Positions 37,791-50,400 of a stretch of 64,000 nt of DNA are shown piece after piece. Each line of letters starts with the position of its first letter. The first letter of the stretch is position 1. The DNA comes from Gigaspora rosea (lineage: Eukaryota > Glomeromycota > Glomeromycetes > Diversisporales > Gigasporaceae): NCBI GenBank assembly GCA_003550325.1, contig QKWP01001883.1, forward strand, positions 38,403 to 102,402. Reading direction: 5' to 3'. The notes below the pieces were generated by a model. That model worked only from the letters and a program-made list of their open reading frames with translations. It did no database searches and was not told the origin of the DNA. Both the position numbers and the translations under genes were made by a program.

Positions 37791-38094
37791 ATTTTTTTTT
37801 TTTTAAAAAAAAAAAATATAACTACTTAGCAATAACTATCCGATCCAAATAATAAATTATTGTAATTACTAAAATTTAATAAACGTATATTTTATTCAGT
37901 TAAATAAATCATGAAATACAGTATTTTTAACTTAATAATCTATAAGTCAAAAATTGGCCAATCGGATTTAATGACCGCTATGCTAAAAGAATCGATGAGG
38001 CTTTAGACGTCCCCATATAAGGTGCGATCTACAACATCCATTTTTGGAAAAATTCATGATAGAATGAAGTTGTCCATTTGGGAGAATTATGCAA
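37785..38094. repeat. Kinase B 3' flank, right copy of direct duplicate
   Basis: Direct duplicate of 34282-34765 without the MITE. It leads into the stop codon of kinase B at 38095. Confidence 0.8.
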
Positions 38095-39904
38095 CTAACT
38101 TTTTTTGGTTAAAAAAAAAAACATGTAATATATTAAATGCTTTGGTATAAAAACCCAGATTCTCCCACATCGTCTCCCCATAACATCACGTGAGCGAGAT
38201 TGAAATACTCGCAAAAGTCCCGGTTTCAAAAAGTATTTAACGAAGAAATTCCATAATTCGACAAAGGTTTTAATTTGTATTTGTATTGTTTCCCCAGAAT
38301 CATTATTCCTGATGGAGAAATGCATGCCTTCATTTAAGGCTGCAATGTTATAATTAGAATCAATTTCGCTGAGTTCGTTTAAATTAATGGCTGTATAGTC
38401 TCTTGGATATGGAATACATTCAGACTCATCTTGATTACCTAAGAAAAAATTTTAATAAAATCGCAACTAAACAAACTAATAAATATAAAGTAAATATCCT
38501 ACCAAGATTATCGCCATTTAATTCATTATGATTATCTAAATAAAATATTTATTTATGTTGAATGGAGTAAAAAAACAATAAATTATAAAATAGTGTCAAC
38601 AATTAATATTTCAATTTACCTTCAGAGTGCTGATTAACGGCTATATTTTCAGCTATACTATGAATCGACACATTCTCATTATCTAAATAAAATATGTATA
38701 AATAAAAAATTCAATCAATGAATATTTTCTATAAAATATGTTAGTTTGGTTTAAAATGCTTACTTGAATTTACAGAAAAATCTAATATTTTCGAAATAAT
38801 AGAAAGGTTTTCTGAAATTTCTTCTATTGTTGGACGCCGGTTTGGATCATGGTCCCAACATCTTTCGAAAAGTTGAATGTATTGGTTTGATGTACCTTCA
38901 ACAGGCTTTTCTCTTTTTCCTTGGAGTATATGAATGGCCAATACTTGGTTTCTTTCGCTGAATTTATCGAACGGTGGTCTACCACTCGAAATTTCCCAAA
39001 GAATTACCCCAAAACTATAAATGTCAGATTTCTTGCTACGTTTATATTTTTCATCTTCAAAACATTTAGGATCAATGTATGCTGACATTCCACAAACGGT
39101 AGAACTTGAGGTTCTTGATGTCTCATCTTTTGATAGGCCAAAATCGGCAATTAACATTTTTTCTTCGTGAACTAGTATGTTTTTAGAATGCTGAAACATA
39201 AGAGTTGTTTATTAACAAATTAATAGAATAGCATAGTTCTTGTTTATATAATAGAAGAGCGTTGTATCTATATCTGGCAGCATAATACTTACAAGATCTC
39301 GGTGGATAATATTATTTTCATGTAGGAACTTAAGACCGTCTAAAATTTCACAGGCCACTCGTAATTTGTCAGTCCATTCAAGTTTTGAAAAATTATCTTT
39401 TAAATATTTGCGTAAATCTCCATGATTTGCAAATTGTAATACCATATAGAATTCACTCGAAACACCTATTATTGAGCATATAGATATTGATTCTAAAATT
39501 GTTGATTTCATATGTAAATATCACAGATTAATTTAATTTTACTAACATTGAGTAACTCCGTAAAATTCGACAACATTTTGATGCTTGTAAACTTTCTGCA
39601 AGTGCTTAAGCTGAATAAATGTAAAGATATGTATTTATTATATTGTAATAGTATTTTGCTCTATTGTTATATTATAGCTAATAATATAATCTCTTACCTC
39701 TTTAACAAATTTTTGAATAGCCTTCTCTTCATTCAAAGGTACATTCTTTAGTTTTTTAAGTGCAATGGTTAATCCACGATTTTTCCATTCTGATTTATAC
39801 ACAACCCCGTATCCTCCTGCTCCAATTTTTTCAAGGGCAGAAAATTCCGTATAGTCGTAAGACTTAATGTCCTCTCTATTAATAGCGTCCTCGATTAATT
39901 CCAT
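38095..39904 (-). pseudogene. TKL-type protein kinase, copy B (near-intact)
   Basis: This is the least damaged kinase copy. Exons are about 39698-39904 (MELIEDAINRED, IGAGGYGVVYKSEW, TIALKKLKN), 39547-39610 (LKHLQKVYKHQNVVEFYGVT), 39293-39492 (YMVLQFANHGDLRKYL, IIHRDL) and 38764-39190 (HSKNILVH, DFGLSKDE, AYIDPKCFED, SDIYSFGVILWE, CWDHDPNRRPTIEE). Small exons and a tail exon follow (YFLKPGLLRVFQSRSRDVMG). All main catalytic residues (Lys, HRD Asp, DFG Asp) are visible. The one flaw is the last base of exon 2. Copies A, C and D have G before the donor, giving Glu or Gly across the junction. Copy B has T (CAAT|GTTAGT), so exon 2 joined to exon 3 makes a TAA. Alternative splicing or a sequencing error could rescue it. 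It is therefore marked as a pseudogene with doubt. Confidence 0.7.
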
Positions 39905-40943
39905 ATTCCAACAAGTGATTTTTTTTATATGTCGAATAAATTTTGAAGACCGGATGTGTTAAAATAAAAGGAATTTTAAATAATGTAACCGCAACAGTAT
40001 AAAAGTTTATCTAATGTAAGAAGAATCTATAGCAGAAGATGAATTTAGCAAAAAGGAAGAAAATTACAACCAGCATACATGCAATTCTGCATTTGGTCAG
40101 AAATGTAAGAGGCGTTACTGCATGTAACACAAACCTGGTATGAAACCGACAAAAGAAAAGATTCAACATTGAAAAAAATAACCAATTCTAGTGAATGTTA
40201 GCATTAACGCTAAAGCTAATGCTAATACTAAATCTACTCAAAGTTGAATGGTTGAAAAATAACTTTGATTCAGTTCATGAAAATATCGTTAGCATTACTA
40301 CTAAACATAGTAAAATTATTATTATGTATTAAATATGAAAAATCTGGGACAGGTTATGTCAATCTTCGAGTCCAATATTCAAATTGTAAATATATTATTA
40401 AGATTAACGTTTAATACTATAGTAAACTCTATAACAAATCTTTTATAACGAACCCTGGATATAAAGAACTAAAAATTTTAAAATTTTATACAGTATAAAG
40501 AGATATAATTTCTTGCAATTATAAAAATCACATTTTAAATCTAGATATCGATACAGTCAATCATCCAATCATATATTTTAAAACACATTTTATTATAATT
40601 AAAGATGAACTTCGATGCCAAAACTCTTATTTTAAAGAATAAAATGTTATCAACTTCAGATTCATTTAATGTAAAAACTTAAGACTGTTTGAAATTTCAC
40701 AGCCCATTCTCAATTTGTCAGTCCATTCAAGCATTGGAAAATTTTCTCTTAAATACGCTCATAGATTTCTACCATTCGCAAATATAACCTATCTTGATGA
40801 TCTATTATAAATCCATTTTTTAGAATTATTGATTTAATTTGTGGTTCGCGAGTAATAGAAAGAATTATCGATTTATAATCATTTAATTTGTGGTTCGCGA
40901 ATAATAGAAAGAATTATAGTTTGACAACCAATTTTGTAAACCG
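39905..40943. other. Kinase-unit spacer B, part 1
   Basis: Aligns with spacer A part 1. Near 40826-40912 a roughly 35-bp unit containing TTTGTGGTTCGCGA(A/G)TAATAG is tandemly duplicated. A decayed exon-3-like piece (TTAAGACTGTTTGAAATTTC) lies at 40679-40745. Confidence 0.55.
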
Positions 40944-41172
40944 TACCGTATTTGCGCGTAATAACGCGCATGCCCATTTTTTTGAAAATTGTTTTTTTAC
41001 TCAAAATAACGCTCATGCGCGTCCTAAAATAACGCGCACCCTAAATTTACATACATCATATAACCAAAACAGGGTTCTTCTGGTAATAAAAACTATCAAA
41101 ATGATTCGAAATATCGCGCATGCGCGTCCCGAAATAACGCGTAGATGCGCGTTATTATGTGCAAATACGGTA
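40944..41172. mobile_element. TACCGTATTTGCGC-family MITE (copy 3)
   Basis: This is the best-preserved copy: TACCGTATTTGCGCGTAATA at the left and TATTATGTGCAAATACGGTA at the right, with inner ATGCGCG/CGCGCAT extensions. In the C spacer the site reads CCAATTCGTACACTCC then TATTAGTAACGTACCC (about 45951-45978), without the element. Confidence 0.85.
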
Positions 41173-41249
41173 TCAGTAACGTACCCACAAACTAATACTG
41201 TAAGATCAATTAATAAGCATTTAGAAATAGAGCTCTTGATAGAGTGAAC

Positions 41250-41714
41250 CAGTGTTAAAGATTTGATGTTCCCAGTGTTCCCAGGAACATTTAAAAAAAT
41301 TTCGGAACACTAAATTTAGAATTTATGTTCCTTATTAGGAACAAAGTGGGAACATAAAAGTTATAATTTGTGTTCCCTATAGAGATAGTTTTTTTGCATG
41401 AGAGAGAGAGAGAGAGAGAGGGAGGGAGAGAGAGAGAGGGAAAGAGAGAGAGGGAGAGAGAGAGAGAGNNNNNNNNNNNNNNNNNNNNNNNNNNNNNNNN
41501 NNNNNNNNNNNNNNNNNNNNNNNNNNNNNNNNNNNNNNNNNNNNNNNNNNNNNNNNNNNNNNNNNNNNNNNNNNNNNNNNNNNNNNNNNNNNNGAGAGAG
41601 AGAGAGAGAGAGAGAGAGATTTAGTTATAGGAACATTAAAAATTTTTTGGGAACATAAATTTAATATTTTATGTTCCCAAAGAACAAAAAAAAAATTTCA
41701 AATCTTTTTCACTG
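41250..41714. mobile_element. hAT-like element with 8-bp TSD and a GA-repeat gap
   Basis: The ends are CAGTGTTAAAGATTTGA and TCAAATCTTTTTCACTG. The perfect 8-bp duplication GAGTGAAC lies at 41242-41249 and 41715-41722. Spacer A at about 21010-21025 reads GATAGAATGTACTATAG, the unoccupied site. The interior has GGAACATAAA/TATGTTCC repeats and a (GA)n tract that contains the 125-bp gap. About 465 bp including Ns. The RE-repeat peptides across it are artefacts. Confidence 0.85.
41399..41619. repeat. (GA)n microsatellite with assembly gap 41469-41593
   Basis: GAGAGAGAG repeats with GGGA interruptions on both sides of 125 N. Confidence 0.95.
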
Positions 41715-41722
41715 GAGTGAAC

Positions 41723-43507
41723 TATAGTAATATATGGGAACATTTTAACAAACAAGTGATGCAAGTTCGCAAGCATCCAAACTTTTACGAAATTTGCGAT
41801 CGTCTTCAGATTATGTCATATATTAAATTCCACATATCGATATTGCTACAGCAGATAATAATTTTCACATTACTCACAATTTACATTATCAACCAATGAA
41901 ATCAAATTTCTTCTATAAGAGAATTTACTATATCTTATAATCTCTTTGATTTTTTTTTGCCAGTTCCAAATATGAGCTTTTAAAATAAATCATTTGAAAT
42001 ATCCGAATTTAGACTTTTAATATTATTTTTAATTTCTTTATAGATCATATTAGAAATATTAAACACCAAAGCTATAATAATAAGATAGGGTTAAGAATTT
42101 AGACTATTAAACAACAATTTATAATATTTATTAAATAATAAAATTACATATTAAAAATAAAAATATTAAGTAGCAAATTAAAGAAGATTTACTTAGCACA
42201 AAAAGCTTTATATTGTAACTAGCTCCATTCCATCATTATAAAAAGACTATATTAATTTCCGACAACTTTTATTATGAAATTTATTGTTTCTTACACCCTT
42301 TAACCACAATTACCCCTTATTTATCTAATTTTTGTTTTTGTTTTTTTCCTTCTCTTTTTTTTTTCTTTTACTTCATGTAACTCTTTCTCTAATTTTTCGT
42401 TTTTTCTTAAAAAAATATATATTGTTATCTAAGTTAAAAACATAAAGTGTTTACTTTTTTAGCATGAAAGTTTGGTCGCACCAATGGAATGGATTTTTTC
42501 AGAAATACAGATTAAATTTTTATATGAAATTTATTTAAAGCCAAGATAAAATTAAAACGATTATACTTATATAAAAATTTGGGTTCAGATATACTGTATA
42601 TTATTGGCTTGTATCAAAGTTCAATTATTCAGATTTCGAATTTTTTTTTTTTCAGGTTCTTTCGATGGTAGTAGTGATAGTTTATAGCAGAAAAATTAAC
42701 AGAATTTGTTTTTAAACAGATTTTAAATAAAATTTTTTTATGATTTCACAACCATCAAAATAATTTTCTTTTAAACTTCAATATACCGGTATATATTTTT
42801 ACTTTAATTTATTTTAATTTACTTTTGAAAATTGATAACATAATTTTAAAATTTGTTAATTATCGCTATATCGATATCAAACTACCATAAAGGTATACAC
42901 AATGTTAACCTATGATACCAATCATTAATACGATAAATTATGACAGAACCAAAGTCATTGTAAGCGAGAAATTCTTTGTATTATTATTTTAATATGGAAA
43001 ACAAATCGCTACACCTGAAACTGCTTAAAAAATGTTACCGAGCTCCTAGTATTGTTACTTAGAAGAGACTGCTTCTGATGCTTTTACGTATTTTAGAGAT
43101 GACAAAAAAAAAACGTTTCATGGTTTTTAAAACATTGGTGGAGCTGTCTGGATAATTTTAGTTTCAGCTAAAATATGTGTCGTACATGTGTCTATTAAGT
43201 TTTTTACGTCCACCAAAGACCAAAGGAGCATTTTATTGCAAATAAATCAAACTAGGAAACAGATAATGTTAGATGTCTGAAGGACTCGATCAAATGTTTA
43301 TATAGAAAATCTATTTTTTCTATACCATAATACTGCATTTTCGCGAATAATGCGCAGAGGTAAAATTACCTAAATTAAGTTTAATTCTAGCCAAACCTTG
43401 AAATAAAGCACCGCAGTGATATAAATTGGATCGGCGCAGTAAGTTTTCCGTTTTAGGAGAAATATGCAACTAACTTTTTTTGGTTAAAAAAAAAAACATG
43501 TGATATA
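41723..43507. other. Kinase-unit spacer B, part 2
   Basis: Aligns with spacer A part 2 up to about 43145 and then diverges. A CTGCATTTTCGCGAATAATGCGCAG stretch near 43331 (first 20 bases CTGCATTTTCGCGAATAATG) resembles a decayed end of the TACCGTATTTGCGC family. No gene is supported. The plus-strand 60-codon frame at 41717-41899 is not conserved as a full frame in the other spacers. Confidence 0.5.
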
Positions 43508-45268
43508 TTAAATGCTTTGGTATAAAAACCCAGATTCTCCCACATCGTCCCCCATAACATCACGTGAGCGAGATTGAAATACTCGCAAAAGTCCCGGCTT
43601 CAAAAAGTATTTAACAAAGAAACTCCATAATTCGACAAAGGTTTTAATTTGTATTTGTATCGTTTCTTCAGAATCATTAATGATTGAGAAATGCATGCCT
43701 TCATTTAAGGTTGCGATGTTATTATTAGAATCAATTTCTCCGAGTTCGTTTAAATCAACGGCTGTATAGTCTCTTGGGTATGGAATACTTTCAGACTCAT
43801 CTTGATTACCTAAGAAGAAATTTTTAATAAAATTGCAAGCAACTAAACTATTAAATAAGTTATAAAGTAAATATCATACCAAGATTATCGCTGTTTAATT
43901 CATTCTGATTATCTAAATAAAATAATTATGTTGAATGGAATAAAAAACCATAAATCATAAAAATAAGAGTCATCAATTTATGTTTAAATTTACCTTCATA
44001 GTGCCGATTAACGTTTATATTTTCGGCTATATCATCAATCGACTCATTCTCATTATCTAAATAAGTAAAATTCAATCAATTAATATGTTCAGCCTCTATC
44101 ATACAAAATATGTTAATTTGGTTTAAAATGCTTACTCGAATTTACAGAAAAATCCAATATTTTCGAAATAGCAGAAAGGTTTACTGAAATTTCTTCTATT
44201 GTTGGACGTTGGTTTGGATCATGGTCCCAACATCTTTCGTAAAGTTGAATGTATTGGTTTGATGTACCTTCAACAGGTTTTTCTCTTTTTCCTTGGAGTA
44301 TATGAATGGCCAATACTTCGTATCTTTCGCTGAATTTGTCGAATGGTGGTCTACCACTTGAAATTTCCCAAAGAATTACCCCAAAACTATAAATATCTGA
44401 TTTCTTGCTACGTTTATATTTTTCATCTTCAAAACATTTAGGATCAATGTATGCTGACATTCCACAAACGGTAGAGCTTGAGGTTCTTGATGTCTCATCT
44501 TTTGATAGGCCAAAATCGGCAATTAACATTTTTTCTTCGTGAACTAGTATGTTTTTAGAATGCTGAAACATAAGAGTTGTTAATTAACAAAAAAAATGGT
44601 TGTTATTAAAAAAAAATAGAATATCTCTATCTGGCAATATGATCAAATATTTAATACTTACAAGATCTCGGTGAATAATATTATTTTCATGTAGGAACTT
44701 AAGACCGTCTAAAATTTCACAGGCCACTCGTAATTTGTCAGTCCATTCAAGCTTTGAAAAATTATCATTAAATATTTGCGTAAATCTCCATGATTTGCAA
44801 ATTGTAATACCATATAGAATTCACTCGAAACATCTATTATCGTTATTGAGCATATCATTTCAAAACTTGTTGATTTCATATGTAAATATCACAGATTATT
44901 TTAATTATTTACTAACCCTGAGTAACTCCGTAAAATTCGACAACATTTTGATGCTTGTAAACTTTCTGCAAGTGCTTAAGCTGAATAAATGTAAAAATAT
45001 GTATTTATTATATTGTAATAATATTTTTGCTTTATTGTTATAACTAATAATAATCTCTTACCTCTTTAACAAATTTTTGAATAGCTTTCTCTTCATTCAA
45101 AGGTATATTCTTTAATTTTTTGAGTGCAATGGTTAATCCACGATTGTTCCATTCCGATTTATACACAACCCCGTGTCCTCCTGCTCCAATTTTTTCAAGG
45201 GCAGAAAATTCCGTATAGTCGTAAGACATAATGTCCTCCCTATTAATAGCGTCCTCGATTAATTCCAT
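43508..45268 (-). pseudogene. TKL-type protein kinase, copy C (multiple lesions)
   Basis: Exon 1 (ATG at 45268) and exon 4 (about 44140-44568) are open and nearly identical to copy B, with GAGGHGVVYKSEW, DFGLSKDE and SDIYSFGVILWE. Exon 3 is broken in two ways. The acceptor reads TTTTG|AA where A, B and D have TTTAG|AA (near 44860), and one base is missing in the codons for DNFSK (AATTATCATTAAAT against AATTATCTTTTAAAT, near 44760-44772). The tail exon also lacks one base relative to B near 43545, so it ends MGDDVGESGFLYQSI instead of following the MGRRCG/MGERCG frame. The unit repeats B at a distance of about 5.4 kb. Confidence 0.85.
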
Positions 45269-46475
45269 ATTTTAACAAGTGATTTTTTTTTATATGTCGA
45301 ATAAATTTTGAAGGCCGGATGGAGATGGGTTAAAATAAAAAGAATTTTAAATAATGTAACCGCAGCAGTGTAAAAAGTTTAAGAATCTATAGCAGATGAA
45401 TTAGCAAAAAAAGATGAAAAGAAGAAAATTACAAACAGCAGAATTCGGATTGCGATTCCGGCATATCAATCTCAAAAACTGCAATACTGCATGTCTCTCC
45501 CTGTATGTAATTCAAATTGCATATATATTATTAATATTAACGTTTTAATACTATAACGATAAATAATAAACTCTCTTTATAACAATCTTTTATAAATTTT
45601 ATAAAAAAAGAGGTATAGTTCTTGCAATTATACATTTTAATCTAGATACCTATCGATATAGTTAATCATCCGATAAGATTTTATTAAATTAAAGATGAAC
45701 TTCGATGTCAAAACTATTTTAAAAAGCTGAAGATTTGTAATTTTTGACATTACTTAAGGGCTTTAACCTTACAGAGATATCCAAAGAAAATGACGATTAA
45801 TGCTAATAAAAATTTGCCACTTCAGTTTAATTTAATGCAAGAACTTAAGACCATTTGAAATTTCACAACCCATTCTCAATTTGTCAGTCTATTCAAGCAC
45901 TTTTATAAATCGATTTTTTAGAATAATAGAAAGAATTATAGTTTTGACAACCAATTCGTACACTCCTATTAGTAACGTACCCACCAACTAATATTATAAA
46001 GATCAATGTTCTTGATAGGGTGTACAAAATTGGTTATTAAAACTTTTACTATAGTTATATGTAGGAATATTTTGACAAATAAGTGATGTAAGTTCGCAAA
46101 CAATTTTTGCGAAATTTGCGATCGTTTTCAAATCATATTAAATCCCACATATTGACATTACTTATAATTTACATTATCAACCAATGAAATCAAATTTTTT
46201 ATACGGATCCAACTTGAATATTCTTAATTTTTGACAGCTTCGAATGCGAGATTTTGTTATCTTTTAAAATAAACCATTTTGAAATATCCGAATTTAGACT
46301 TTTAATAATAAACTATAAAAGACTTTATATGAATTAATTTGTTCTCTTTAGATCAAATTATGAAATATTAAACACCAATATAATAATTAGATAGGCATTA
46401 TAGTATTTATTAATAAATGTTAAAATTATTATACATATTAAACAATAAAAATATTAATTGTGGCAAATCATAGTG
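45269..46475. other. Kinase-unit spacer C, part 1
   Basis: Shorter version of the A and B spacers, without the TACCGTATTTGCGC MITE and the hAT element. It therefore shows both unoccupied sites. No gene. Confidence 0.55.
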
Positions 46476-46649
46476 GAATCAGATCATTGTGAAATTTGAA
46501 TCTATTTTTTACGTCCAATTTTTAAGCTTTTTTTGTTAGTTTCTTTTTATAGTTAAGTTAGGGTTTAGGGTTAAAATTATTAGTAAAAGAGTATAGATGG
46601 ACTTTGGTAGGGCTTATATTTTTCTCAAATTTCACAATGATCTGATTTC
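46476..46649. mobile_element. 174-bp MITE with ~24-bp TIRs
   Basis: GAATCAGATCATTGTGAAAT at the left is mirrored by ATTTCACAATGATCTGATTT at the right. The interior has GTTAGGGTTTAGGGTT. Spacers A and B lack it at this place. Confidence 0.75.
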
Positions 46650-47490
46650 TGCAGCATTAATTATCTAATCTATTAAAATGCTCTAAAAATTTGTTTAATT
46701 TTTATGTTTCCTTTTTTGTTATCAAAATTAAAAACATATGACGATAAAGTATTTGTTCTTTGAAATTTGTGAGCGCCATTGGAATGGATTTTTTTCAGAA
46801 ACACTGATTAAATTTCATATGAAATTTATTTGAAACCAAAGTAAAAATTATATATAAAAATCCAAGTTCAAGTATATATTGGTTTGTATCAAAGCACAAT
46901 CATTCGGGCTTAAATGTTTTTTTTCAGGTTCTTTCAGTAGTAGTAGTAGTAGTGGTAATAGCAAAAGAATTAATAGATAGAATTTGTTTGTAATATTTTT
47001 TTAACAGATTTTAAATAAAATTTTTTATGATTTCACAATAATAAATTTAATATATATTTTTACTTTAATTGATGATCCAGATAAGATCGGCACAAATTTA
47101 CTATACAAATTTGGGGTAAATTTTATCAATTTTATATATTACATAAAAAAATACACGAAAGTATTAAAAAGGCAAAGTGCAAGAAAATCGTCAATAACAA
47201 GTTTTTATTGCACGGGTAACTTAGTTCAGAGGTTCTAAAAATGACCTGTACCAAAAAAAATTATTATTACCGTGTAAACAAAAAACTTTACTTTGGACTC
47301 GAGTCAGATTTCGGACTACAACGAAATAGCAAATGCACAATTGTGACAAGTAAAAAAAAGTAAAAAAAGAAGAAAAAGAAGCAACCTTGATAATTTTATT
47401 CAAGAAAAAAAAAAAACAGCAACAAATACATAAAAAAAAGAAAAAAGGAACGAAAGAAACATCCAACATATATGCGGGTATGTATACTTA

Positions 47491-50400
47491 TTACAAATAT
47501 ATAATTTTGTTTTCCTCCAAAGAACGCTCTGCCATTGATCGTTTCCAAGCCCTCAAAAAACCACTTATCCAGTTTGATATTGTCAAAGTTTCAGGTATAT
47601 CAGCTTTATTAATTTCACCTTCCTGGGAACGCTTCAGTAATTCTTGTTGCATTTCCATTGCAGACATTTTGTTTTGCGGGCTTGCTGTTCCAGTGTGAAA
47701 CATAGTCTCTAATAGACTTTTTACTTGGGATGTTAGTCGTTTTACTGACGCTCTGCTTCTCTTCTGCTTTTCTTTGAGGCACCAGCCAGCTTCAAATTTT
47801 TGGTAACTAGTATATATGAATATGGAAGGAATGACAAAAGAAACGAAGAGAAAGTAAGCAAAGAGACAAAGACGGAAGAAAGGAACGAGGTTAAAATAAG
47901 AATGAAATTAGGAAAAGTGTCGAGGGCGAAAGAATGAATAAAAGGAATGGAGGTAAGAAAAGTGATAAGAAAGGACGGAGGGAGGAAGTAATATAAGAAA
48001 AGGGGGAAATTAGAAGGAATAGAATTATAGAAAGAAATGAAGGCGGAAGGCGTGAAAAGAAAAAAGGGAGGCGAATAGGAAATGAAAGCATGAAAAGTAT
48101 AAATTAAGGAGCGAAATAGAAAGAAAAAATGAAAGAGTAAAAAGAGAGAAAATGAAAAAAAATAAAGGATGAAAATAAGGGAAATAAGAAAAAGAAGGAT
48201 GAAAATAATAAAAATGAACGGAATGGGAATGTGAAAGATATAAATTTGAATGTTAGAAATAAATATGAGTAAATGAAAGTAATAATAAATTGTAAGATGT
48301 AGGTGAAAATGTAAAAATAAATAAAATTGAATAAAATAAATAGCGAGAGGAATTAAATATGATTGTAATAAATAAATAAAAGTAATAAAACATAAATAAA
48401 GACATAAGAAATAAACCAAAAATTAAAAAACGAACAAAAAGGTATGAAAATGCCGGAAATAACCGAAAGTAGAACACATGTGCAAAAGTATAAGTGTGAA
48501 AGTAAGTATAAGCAAGTGTAAAAGTTAAGTGAACATGAATAAATATGCGTGAACCGAATATAAATATAGAATATGAATAGATGCGAGAAACATGAGCAAA
48601 AGACGATGAATAAAAAGTAACGTAAATAAAAGCAAAAAAGAGGTAAAAAATAAACTATAACCCTTCAGACTCGGCGTAAATTTCTATTTCCACTGCATTG
48701 GTCAAGTCGATTGTTTCCTGGATTATAAGCAGGCTATTTTTAGTCGTCTGTTTATTGCATACGAAAAATATTGGAATTTACGTACTAGGTCATCAATCTT
48801 ATCTTCACTTACTAAATCTTCATTCGACAAAATTATATAATGAGTTAATATTTGAACAGAGCACCTACCGGGTATTACCATAAGCTACCGAGCACCACAA
48901 TAATTCTATTTACTAATAAGGCCAGACCTACTTGATTTTCAGTTTAACATAAGATGATTTGTAAGAGAAACGAGGCATTAAAATCAATGCTGCAATTTTT
49001 AAACATGCATTGGTTCTAAAAGATAGAAGAGGGATACTTGATATTATGTATTAGAATTGTAGGTGAACCTAATTTTTAGTTTTACCATATTAAATTTTCA
49101 TCAGTTTCACCTACAACTCTCATGTGTATGGATTCTATAATTTTTGAAAAATTAAAATAGGGATTATATTACGTTAAACAGAGTTAAATTGACCTGGCCT
49201 AAATAGAATTATAAAATTTCAAATACTGTTTAGCACTGCTTACAGTACACCCATAAATTAATTCCGTCAATGAAATAAAAATCTTGAATAAAACCCGCAA
49301 TGTAAGCAGCGCGAAACAGTCCTACCATATAATACACAGATTAAAGCTCGACATAGCAAATAGCTAATTTCGACAGGTGACACCTCAGATTAAAAATTTT
49401 TGTAACCTTGAATTTCTGGCATTGGCATGGTCCAAGATTTGCTCAGATGACTGTGTGTGGTGACGGTTGGCTCTGGTTTTTTTACGACACGTTTTTTGAC
49501 AATTTTTTGTATATTTTCAGGCGTGAATTTTTTCCATGGACCAATTTCGGGTAAAGACCTTGCGTAAATGTGCCCCGCCTCAGTCTCATTATCAGGCCAA
49601 GACCATTCGTGCCAGTTTCGAATTCCCGCAATTGTTCATAAAGTCGCATCATTGCTACCTATATGATTAGAGGAACATTTATTTTTTATTTATGTGTTAT
49701 AAATCCTGTCCTATGAAAAAAGGTTGTATATACGTTGATTTCTGTTTGGTTCTATATGGGCAACATGTGTCCCTGCTATATCCTTTATCGCCTCTTCAAT
49801 GTCTTCGCCAGAGTTAATATCGTGACCAAATTTGACATATCTTTTAATAGCATGAGTTATCTAGGAAATTGAAATTGTCAAAATTAGATAATAATTTTAG
49901 ATTTATATATCATTTCTCAGATAATTATTTCAACAAACATTCCACAGACATGACAATTATGCTGATAATTAAGAAATAATAGTCAGAGAAATGGTATGGG
50001 CCCATAGTTCAATTTTTTTTTTTTTTTTACAAACTTGCGCATGATGAGAATCTATCAATGTTTTAACTTTACTAGCCTCGAGGAATAGCCATTTTCTTAC
50101 GGCAACATCATACCATTCCTTCCACTTTCTCAATATTAAAATCAGCTCGGTATTATGATAATGGGGTCCGTTGTCTGAAACAATGGTAATCCATTTTGGC
50201 ATCCGATCTAGAGTTTCGAGTACGGCATGAAGTGAGGATGCGGTGAACCAAGCATCTTGCTTGGTATCACCGCTCCAATGATCAAATACCTGAATATCAA
50301 GTTTATTAGTTTCTGTATTTTTGGTGTATATAAGCACAGAATGTAGAGTCCATCTGCGCTTCCCAAAGAACTCAGGTTTTGTTTCTCGTGCACTCTGTGG

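Noticed and set aside
41370..41658. Arg-Glu repeat ORFs
   Set aside because: Translation of a (GA)n microsatellite and of Ns.
41717..41899. 60-codon plus-strand ORF in spacer B
   Set aside because: The matching sequence in spacer A has an early stop, and no family is recognised.
47742..48419. 225-codon minus-strand ORF
   Set aside because: It is a by-product of the purine-rich tract: only Phe, Leu, Ile, Ser, Tyr and Pro in low-complexity order, with two other frames also open.
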